Assembly: GCA_040255445.1 (NCBI GenBank) | Contig: JBDZUZ010000118.1 | Span: 1 to 12,337 of the forward strand | DNA from: JBDZUZ01 sp040255445 | GTDB taxonomy: Bacteria; Planctomycetota; Phycisphaerae; Phycisphaerales; UBA1924 | Length of the DNA: 12,337 bases | Direction: 5' to 3' | Part shown: positions 7,438-12,337 of the stretch, one piece after another | Numbering within the stretch: position 1 is the stretch's first letter | Layout: the number at the start of each line of letters is the position of its first letter | Notes under the pieces: generated by a model | Databases searched by the model: none | What the model was told of the DNA's origin: nothing | The model's input: only the letters and a program-made list of their open reading frames with translations | Position numbers and translations under genes: made by a program

Positions 7438-7668
7438 ATGGCAGCGCTGAACGCGTGCGTGGTGGCGATGCTGCGGTGTCCGCTGACGGGGTCGCCGCTC
7501 TCGCAGGACGGGGAGTGGTTCGTGAGCGAGGTGGGGAAGGTGCGGTACCCGGTGGTGGATGGGGTGCCGGTGCTGCTGGCGGATAAGGCGCGGCTGCCGG
7601 ACGGGTGCGGGACGGTGGAGGAGGCGGTGGAGCGGTTGCCGAAGGCTGAAGAGGCTGGGGAGGCCTGA
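7438..7668 (+). CDS. Trm112 / UPF0434 family small protein
   Basis: A 76-residue protein resembling the Trm112/YcaR (COG2835) family, small partners or activators of methyltransferases in other systems. The recognisable parts are MLRCPLTGSPL (residues 11-21) and the signature VRYPVVDGVPVLLADKARLP (about 36-55), matching the family's YPI.DGIPvLL..eAR. Classical members have a Cys-x-x-Cys zinc knuckle; here only Cys13 remains (the second position is Thr/Gly) and the later cysteine is absent, so zinc binding is doubtful. The C-terminus is acidic and variable. GGAG with 6-nt spacing overlaps the end of ptsH, and the gap between the two genes is 3 nt, so they are co-transcribed and probably coupled. 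It is the last gene of the cluster before the palindromic array. Confidence 0.82.
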   Translation: MAALNACVVAMLRCPLTGSPLSQDGEWFVSEVGKVRYPVVDGVPVLLADKARLPDGCGTVEEAVERLPKAEEAGEA

Positions 7669-7773
7669 CGCTGGCGTGTACCGTGCGTTGTTGTCGTTCG
7701 CACCGCGCGGAGTGTGGGGGTACCCGAGGCATTGCGCGAGCGGGGTGTGCAATGCGTTGAGGTGTGTCTGGTA

Positions 7774-7803
7774 GCCACCGAGATGCGGAGCCATCTCGGT
7801 GGC
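7774..7803. repeat. Hairpin A, copy 1
   Basis: GCCACCGAGATG / loop CGGAGC / CATCTCGGTGGC, perfect 12-bp stem. GTAG sits at the 5' foot (7771-7774), as at the foot of REP palindromes. It ends 5 nt before the assembly gap. Confidence 0.9.
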
Positions 7804-7808
7804 ACTGG

Positions 7809-7908
7809 NNNNNNNNNNNNNNNNNNNNNNNNNNNNNNNNNNNNNNNNNNNNNNNNNNNNNNNNNNNNNNNNNNNNNNNNNNNNNNNNNNNNNNNNNNNN
7901 NNNNNNNN
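7809..7908. other. Assembly gap of exactly 100 N inside the tandem array
   Basis: A round 100-N run typical of a gap of unknown size. The 44 bases to its left (7765-7808) are identical to the 44 to its right (7909-7952). Confidence 0.97.
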
Positions 7909-7917
7909 TGTCTGGTA

Positions 7918-7947
7918 GCCACCGAGATGCGGAGCCATCTCGGTGGC
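7918..7947. repeat. Hairpin A, copy 2 (possibly the same copy as 1)
   Basis: Same arms and loop CGGAGC as copy 1, with GTAG at the 5' foot. It may be a duplicate created by unmerged contig ends around the gap. Confidence 0.85.
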
Positions 7948-7981
7948 ACTGGTGTGCAATGCGTGATGGTGTGCCTGGGAA

Positions 7982-8011
7982 GCACCGATGTGTCAGAGCA
8001 CACATCGGTGC
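7982..8011. repeat. Hairpin B, copy 1
   Basis: GCACCGATGTGT / loop CAGAGC / ACACATCGGTGC, perfect 12-bp stem, followed by CAC. The stem differs from type A but the loop is the same as in A copy 4 and in the hairpin at 2736. Confidence 0.9.
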
Positions 8012-8119
8012 CACGTTGGCCGCGACGTTAGTGCTGTTGCCGTGCGCCCCATACGGAGTGTGGGGGTATGCGGGGCATTGCGCGAGCGGGGTGTGCAACG
8101 CGTTGAGGTGTGTCTGGTA

Positions 8120-8149
8120 GCCACCGAGATGCGGAGCCATCTCGGTGGC
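8120..8149. repeat. Hairpin A, copy 3
   Basis: Arms and loop CGGAGC identical to copies 1-2, with GTAG at the 5' foot. It lies 202 bp after copy 2. Confidence 0.9.
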
Positions 8150-8183
8150 ACTGGTGTGCAATGCGCGGTCGGGGGCCTGGGAA

Positions 8184-8213
8184 GCACCGATGTGTCAGAG
8201 CACACATCGGTGC
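8184..8213. repeat. Hairpin B, copy 2
   Basis: Arms and loop CAGAGC identical to B copy 1, exactly 202 bp later. The sequence just before it (GCGGTCGGGGGCC) has diverged while the palindrome has not. Confidence 0.9.
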
Positions 8214-8321
8214 AACGTTGGTCGCGACCTTGGTGCTGTTGCCGTGTGCCCCACAGGGAGTGTGGGGGTGCGCGAGGCATCGCGCGAGCGGGGTGTGCAA
8301 TGCGTTGAGGTGTGTCTGGTA

Positions 8322-8351
8322 GCCACCGAGATGCAGAGCCATCTCGGTGGC
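8322..8351. repeat. Hairpin A, copy 4, at the ggt 3' end
   Basis: Same arms as other A copies, with loop CAGAGC instead of CGGAGC. It lies 8 nt beyond the ggt stop codon (minus strand) and could act as the ggt transcript end, although no U-tract follows. Confidence 0.9.
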
Positions 8352-8358
8352 ACTGAAG

Positions 8359-10242
8359 TCAGTAGCCGGCGGGGATGCCGCCTTTGCGGGGGTCGGCGGA
8401 GGCTTGCCAGCCGCCGGCGGGGTGGGCGCGGATCAACTGGATGTTGCCCATGGGCTGGTGGCGGGCGGTGGTGTGGCCGCGGGCTTTGAGCTGGGCTTCG
8501 ACATCGGTGTTGATGAGGCCGTGTTCGAGTTGGAGCGTGTTGGGGCTCCACTGATGGTGGAAGCGGGGCGCGGCGATGGCATCGCCGGCGCTCATGTCGA
8601 AGAGGAGCACGTTGAGCGATGACTGCACGGTGCCGCTGATGATGCGGGGGCCGCCGCTGCCGCCGGCGAGGAGGATGGCGCGGTCGGGGCCGCCTGCCGG
8701 GTCCTTTTCGAGCACGATCGTCGGCGTCATGCTCGAGAGCGGGCGCTTGCCGGGCTCGGGGCGGTTGCCCAGGCTCTGCACGAGGCCGAAGGCGTTGGCC
8801 TGCTCGCTTCGGGTGGTGAAGTCGTCGATCTCGTCGTTGAGGCAGAAGCCGAATTCCGGGACGGGCAGGAGCGAGCCGAAGATCAGGTTGATCGTCTCGG
8901 AGCACGAGACCGCGTTGCCCCACTGATCGACGACGCAGAGGTGGCTGGTGCCGTGGTCTTCTGGTGGCGGCGCAATGGCGCCGTAGGCCTCGTGGGGGAG
9001 TGTGGCATCGGTGATTTTCGCCGCGCGGTCGGCGAGGTAGGTCTCGCTGAGCAGGCCCTTGAGCGGGACATCGACGAAGTTGGGGTCGCCGACCCAGCGG
9101 GCGCGGTCGGCAAAGGCGTGCTTGCTCGCTTCGGCGACGAGGTGGATGTAGAGCGCTGAGTTGTGGCCTGCTTTCTTCGCCGCGGCGGTGAGGTCGGGGC
9201 GGGCCTCGAGCATTTCGAGGACCTGCACGAGGACGATGCCGCCGCTGCTGGGCGGGGGCATGCCCAGGATGCGTCGGCCGCGGACCGGAGAGTTCGCGGC
9301 GGTGATCTCAAGGGGCGCCACTTCCTGTACGCGGTACGCGGCGAGGTCGGCCATGGTGATGATGCCGCCATCGGCCTGAACAGCTCGCACGAGCGCTTCA
9401 CCGATCTCGCCCTTGTAGAAGGCATCGGGGCCGTGCTGCGCGAGGAGGCGCAGGGCGCGGGCCTGTTCGGGGAGTTTGATGCGGTCGCCGATCTTCACCT
9501 CGCCCTTGAAGAGGAAGCGGTCCCAGAGGAACGGGAAACGCTCAGCGCGGCGGGGCGCGGCGGTGATCCACTCGATCACTTCGCGGGTGCTCTCGATGTA
9601 GTGGGCATCGACGATGAAGCCCTCTTCGGCGAAGCGGATCGCGGGGGCGAGGACCTGTTCGCGTGAGAGCGTGCCGTACTTCTCGAGGGCGTAGAACATG
9701 CCGGCGACATGGCCGGGGACGGCGACGGCCTTGCCGCCGTGGGTCGCGGCATCGGGGTCGGGGTCGCCTTCAAAGAAGGTGGGCGTGATCGCGGCGGGGC
9801 CGGTCTCGCGGTAGTTGAGCGCGGTGGTGACGGGACCACGCGGGTGCTCGCGGAGGTGGATGACCATGAAGCCGCCGCCGCCGATGCCGCAGGAGTAGGG
9901 GCGGACGACCGAGAGCGCGAAGCTGGTGGCGACGGCGGCGTCGACGGCGTTGCCGCCGAGTTTCAGGACTTCGAGGCCGGCCTGGGAGGCGAGGGCGTGA
10001 TCGGCGGCGACGGCCGCGGTGGTGAACACCTGTGCGAACTCCTGTGGGGCGAGGGGGGCGGCGGCGTGGATGCGGGCGGAGGGGGGCGGGGTGGTGTCCA
10101 GTGCCGGGGCGGGATTATGGGTGGTGTTGCAGGCGGGGAGAAGGCCAATCACCGCGGCGAAGAGGAGGCGGCGGGCGGCCCCGCGTGGGAACCCCCGGAT
10201 CGGCTGACGGCTTTCGGGAATCGCGCTTTGCGAATGGGGCAT
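8359..10242 (-). CDS. ggt: Gamma-glutamyltransferase, lipoprotein form
   Basis: A 627-residue GGT-family Ntn hydrolase that cleaves or transfers the gamma-glutamyl group of glutathione and related peptides outside the cytoplasmic membrane. From the ATG at 10242 the N-terminus has a basic region, a hydrophobic stretch and the lipobox LPAC (Cys38), so it is a lipoprotein. The frame is open 32 codons further, but those add only low-complexity sequence before the signal. Motifs: NYRETGP (substrate Arg about 145), GGNAVDAAVAT near the mature N-terminus, PPPSSGGIVL (about 329), the autoprocessing site DHGTSHLCVVD with nucleophile Thr432, GFCLNDEIDDF (about 465) and GGSGGPRIISG in the small subunit. 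The whole two-subunit precursor is intact. It diverges from the M14 carboxypeptidase gene; both products are exported peptide hydrolases, which suggests peptide scavenging (inference). Confidence 0.95.
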   Translation of the reverse strand: MPHSQSAIPESRQPIRGFPRGAARRLLFAAVIGLLPACNTTHNPAPALDTTPPPSARIHAAAPLAPQEFAQVFTTAAVAADHALASQAGLEVLKLGGNAVDAAVATSFALSVVRPYSCGIGGGGFMVIHLREHPRGPVTTALNYRETGPAAITPTFFEGDPDPDAATHGGKAVAVPGHVAGMFYALEKYGTLSREQVLAPAIRFAEEGFIVDAHYIESTREVIEWITAAPRRAERFPFLWDRFLFKGEVKIGDRIKLPEQARALRLLAQHGPDAFYKGEIGEALVRAVQADGGIITMADLAAYRVQEVAPLEITAANSPVRGRRILGMPPPSSGGIVLVQVLEMLEARPDLTAAAKKAGHNSALYIHLVAEASKHAFADRARWVGDPNFVDVPLKGLLSETYLADRAAKITDATLPHEAYGAIAPPPEDHGTSHLCVVDQWGNAVSCSETINLIFGSLLPVPEFGFCLNDEIDDFTTRSEQANAFGLVQSLGNRPEPGKRPLSSMTPTIVLEKDPAGGPDRAILLAGGSGGPRIISGTVQSSLNVLLFDMSAGDAIAAPRFHHQWSPNTLQLEHGLINTDVEAQLKARGHTTARHQPMGNIQLIRAHPAGGWQASADPRKGGIPAGY

Positions 10243-10250
10243 AATCGGCG

Positions 10251-10256
10251 AGGATA
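10251..10256 (-). promoter_or_regulatory. Possible -10 element of ggt implying a (near-)leaderless transcript
   Basis: TATCCT on the minus strand ends 8 nt before the ggt ATG, and no Shine-Dalgarno sequence lies between. If used, transcription would begin at or within 1-2 nt of the start codon. No -35 is seen; that position is occupied by the palindrome at 10262-10279. Confidence 0.3.
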
Positions 10257-10261
10257 CAGCA

Positions 10262-10279
10262 CGCGGCGGTTCCGCCGCG
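10262..10279. promoter_or_regulatory. Palindrome in the ggt / M14 divergent region
   Basis: CGCGGCGG TT CCGCCGCG, perfect 8-bp arms with a 2-nt centre. It lies between the divergent starts at 10242 and 10350. It could be an operator for either gene or chance in GC-rich sequence. Confidence 0.35.
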
Positions 10280-10349
10280 GAAGCCGGGGTGGACGGGGTC
10301 CGGATCTGGGCCCCCACTGCTGATCGAGTTCTTGTCACGGGGTTTGAGC

Positions 10350-12337
10350 ATGAAGACCGTCCGTCGAGTTGCCGCGGGGTGTGCTGTCATCGGGATGTTG
10401 TCCGGAGCGTGCGGGATGGCGTGGGCGCAGGAGGACCCTTTCGCGGGGCGGGTGGTGGTGCGGGCGAAGCCGGAGACGCTGCAGGAACTGCGGGCGGCGG
10501 AGCTGCTGGCGGAGGATGTGTGGTCGTGCGCGTGGGGGATCGGGCGGATCGATGTGATGCTGCCGCGGGAGCGGTTGCCGCTGCTGGCGGAGGCGGGGGT
10601 CGAGTTTGATGTGATGGTGGAAGATGTCGCGGCGCTGATCGGGGCGGAGCGGGCGCAGATCGAGGTGGCGCGGCGGCAGCGGGATGCGGCGTGGTTCAAC
10701 ACGTTCCGTGATCTGACGGAGATCAACGACCGGCTCGATATGTATCTGGCGACGTACCCGGCGCTGGCGACCGCGGTGACGATCGGGCAGAGCCTAGAGG
10801 GGCGGGTCATCCGGGGGGTGCGAATCTCCGCGCCGGACACCGTGGAGAACCCGCGTGCGCAGCGGCCTGTATTCGTGATCAACGCGGCGCAGCATGCGCG
10901 GGAGTGGGCCGCGCCGATGGCGGCGATGTGGCGGGCAGAGACACTCCTGGAGGGGTTTGTCGCGGGTGACAGCGACATCGTGCGATTGATGGAGGGGATC
11001 GACTTTGTCATCATCCCGGTCGTCAATGTCGATGGGTATGAGTGGTCGTGGTCGGCGCCGAGCAACCGGCTGTGGCGGAAGAATCGGCGGGGTGATGGGA
11101 ACACGGTGTGGGGTGTTGATCTGAATCGGAACTGGTCGTTCCAGTGGGGCGGACCGGGTTCGAGCGGGAGCCAGAACAACGAGACGTACCGGGGGCCGGA
11201 GCCCTTCTCCGAGCCCGAGTCGGCAGCGCTGCGCGATTTCCTGCTCGGTGAGTCGCGGCTGCGGGCGCATCTGGACATCCACACGCACGGGCAGCTGCTG
11301 CTCTCGCCGTGGGGGTACACGCTGGATCTGCCGCCGGATGCGGACCTCTTTCGATCGATCGACCTGGCGATGCGTGCGGACATCTACGCGGAGACGCACC
11401 GGTATTACGATGCGGGGCCGGGGATCACGACGATCTACCAGACATCGGGCTCGGTCCCGGACTGGGTGTACGGCGATCAGAATGTGCCGTCGTGGACGAT
11501 CGAGCTGCGTGATCAGGGGTTGACGGGGTTCGTGCTGCCGGCAGCGCAGATCATCCCGACATCGCTCGAGAACGCCGCGGCGATCGAGACGATCGCGGAC
11601 TGGATGCTGATGCCGGTGAGCGTGACGGTGGCGAACATGCCGCCGGAGGTCGTGCCCGCGGATCAGCCGGTGGACATCGTGGCGGCGCTGCGCGATGGGC
11701 TGGGTGAGATCGGCGGGCAGGATCTGGTGCTGCGGTATCGGCAGCTTGGCGCGCTCGCCTGGATCGAACAGACGATGATCCCGAACGTGCCGCCGGCGGG
11801 CTCGAGGGAGACCTGGTTCGGGCAGTTGCCTGCGGCGGCGTGCGGCACGGTGTTCGAGTTTGAAGTTGTGGGGTACGACCAGATGGGGCGGCCGGGGATC
11901 TGGCCGATGTCCGCCGCGGCGGGCGAACCTGGGCGGATCGAGTATGCATCGCCGGGCGTGGTCTTTTCCGATGACTTCGAGGTCAGCCGCGGATGGACGC
12001 TGCACGCGCCGGGGTCGACGGCGTCGCGGGGCGCGTGGGAGCGCGGCGATCCGCAGGAGACCGAAGCGCAGCCGGGCGGCGGGTCGACGAACAACGGGCG
12101 GGGCGCATTGGTGACCGGGCGGCCGCGGGGCGGGAGCGTGGGCACGAACGATGTCGACGACGGCGTGACGATCGCGCTGAGCCCGGTGTTCGACGTCGCG
12201 CGTCCGGCGGGTCGGCGCACGGTTCGGGTTGAAGCGTCGTTTGATCTGTGGTTCAACAACTCGGCCGGGAGCGCACCGGGGGAGGACCCCTTCATCGTGG
12301 AAGCGAGCGCGGATGATGGCGACACCTGGACCACGGT
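10350..12337 (+). CDS. Secreted M14 family zinc carboxypeptidase with C-terminal beta-rich domain (3' end outside window)
   Basis: 662 complete codons are visible and the frame is open at the window edge. A Sec signal peptide (1-26, cleavage after AWA) is followed by a carboxypeptidase propeptide-like region (about 32-100). The M14 catalytic domain spans about 115-420. Zinc ligands are His182 and Glu185 (QHAREW) and His311 (DIHTHGQLLLSPWGY). Substrate-site residues lie in NVDGY (226-230) and DLNRNW (257-262), Tyr363 is in IYQTSGS, and the catalytic Glu385 is in WTIELRDQG, as in carboxypeptidase A. All key residues are present, so it should be active and release C-terminal residues from extracellular peptides. 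From about 425 a beta-sandwich-like linker domain leads to a segment starting FSDDFE (about 539) with AWERGDP and GGSVGTNDVDDG, typical of accessory jelly-roll domains of planctomycete secreted enzymes. The start is the only ATG before the signal peptide; its Shine-Dalgarno is weak. Confidence 0.93.
   Translation, partial: MKTVRRVAAGCAVIGMLSGACGMAWAQEDPFAGRVVVRAKPETLQELRAAELLAEDVWSCAWGIGRIDVMLPRERLPLLAEAGVEFDVMVEDVAALIGAERAQIEVARRQRDAAWFNTFRDLTEINDRLDMYLATYPALATAVTIGQSLEGRVIRGVRISAPDTVENPRAQRPVFVINAAQHAREWAAPMAAMWRAETLLEGFVAGDSDIVRLMEGIDFVIIPVVNVDGYEWSWSAPSNRLWRKNRRGDGNTVWGVDLNRNWSFQWGGPGSSGSQNNETYRGPEPFSEPESAALRDFLLGESRLRAHLDIHTHGQLLLSPWGYTLDLPPDADLFRSIDLAMRADIYAETHRYYDAGPGITTIYQTSGSVPDWVYGDQNVPSWTIELRDQGLTGFVLPAAQIIPTSLENAAAIETIADWMLMPVSVTVANMPPEVVPADQPVDIVAALRDGLGEIGGQDLVLRYRQLGALAWIEQTMIPNVPPAGSRETWFGQLPAAACGTVFEFEVVGYDQMGRPGIWPMSAAAGEPGRIEYASPGVVFSDDFEVSRGWTLHAPGSTASRGAWERGDPQETEAQPGGGSTNNGRGALVTGRPRGGSVGTNDVDDGVTIALSPVFDVARPAGRRTVRVEASFDLWFNNSAGSAPGEDPFIVEASADDGDTWTT

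Larger units (their letters stand above)
7690..8352. repeat. Tandem array of 202-bp units, each carrying two palindromes
   Basis: Hairpin A recurs at 7774, 7918, 8120 and 8322, and hairpin B at 7982 and 8184. The A3-A4, A2-A3 and B1-B2 spacings are all exactly 202. Each unit also contains a conserved GTGTGCAATGCG-type leader before each hairpin, a GGAGTGTGGGGGT block and a TGCGCGAGCGGGG block. Since 202 is not a multiple of three, the long open frames across it on both strands are not real proteins. The array fills the space between the convergent ends of the Trm112-like gene (7668) and ggt (8359); its last hairpin ends 8 nt from the ggt stop codon. Confidence 0.9.

Noticed and set aside
7307..8308. 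Long open frames on both strands across the repeat array
   Set aside because: The unit length of 202 shifts the frame in each copy, the sequences are palindrome translations, and part is N; they are by-products of the repeats.
7690..8352. CRISPR array
   Set aside because: Whole 202-bp units are repeated, with no unique spacers of constant length and no cas genes nearby.
10243..10338. Upstream start of ggt adding 32 residues
   Set aside because: It would place the lipoprotein signal far from the N-terminus and overlap the divergent promoter region.

Overview
The window is very GC-rich, with strong G/C bias at third codon positions. It is most likely a chromosomal piece of a planctomycete, plausibly of the Phycisphaerae. 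The grounds are a glycine-rich secreted repeat protein, a DUF502 membrane protein, an HPr with both the His and Ser phosphorylation sites, a lipoprotein gamma-glutamyltransferase, and an M14 carboxypeptidase followed by a long secreted beta-rich tail. The placement is inference from family knowledge; no rRNA is present.

Layout. On the minus strand from right to left lie glmS (2792-4633), two tandem paralogous small proteins of unknown function (1965-2249 and 1595-1906), and the start of a large secreted glycine-rich protein (from 1170 to the window edge) with an in-frame TAG at 298-300. A clear promoter (TTGACA, 16 bp, TATCTT) at 2567-2594 fires toward the small paralogs through a leader of about 310 nt with competing stem-loops. 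On the plus strand come tRNA-Ile(GAT) (4980-5053) with a textbook terminator, a DUF502 membrane protein, and a compact cluster hpf - ptsN-like EIIA - ptsH (HPr) - Trm112-like. That order recalls the hpf-ptsN-rapZ-npr part of the proteobacterial rpoN operon. The HPr frame has no ATG/GTG/TTG start at the right place and appears to begin at an AUC codon. After this cluster, between convergent genes, lies a 202-bp-period tandem array of palindromes (about 7690-8352) interrupted by a 100-N assembly gap. Then a lipoprotein ggt (minus) and a secreted M14 metallocarboxypeptidase (plus, running off the end) diverge from a short shared region.

Most unusual signal. Hairpins at 1501-1532, 2736-2765 and in the 202-bp array have stems of unrelated sequence but perfectly paired 12-13 bp arms, the same six-base loop C[C/A/G]GAGC in the same orientation, and mostly a TGGCAC 3' foot. 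They sit downstream of glmS, the small paralogs, the Trm112-like gene and ggt. This looks like a dispersed palindromic element family with stem-level covariation and a constrained loop. It could be REP-like, a terminator/RNA-end element, or a protein-binding hairpin.
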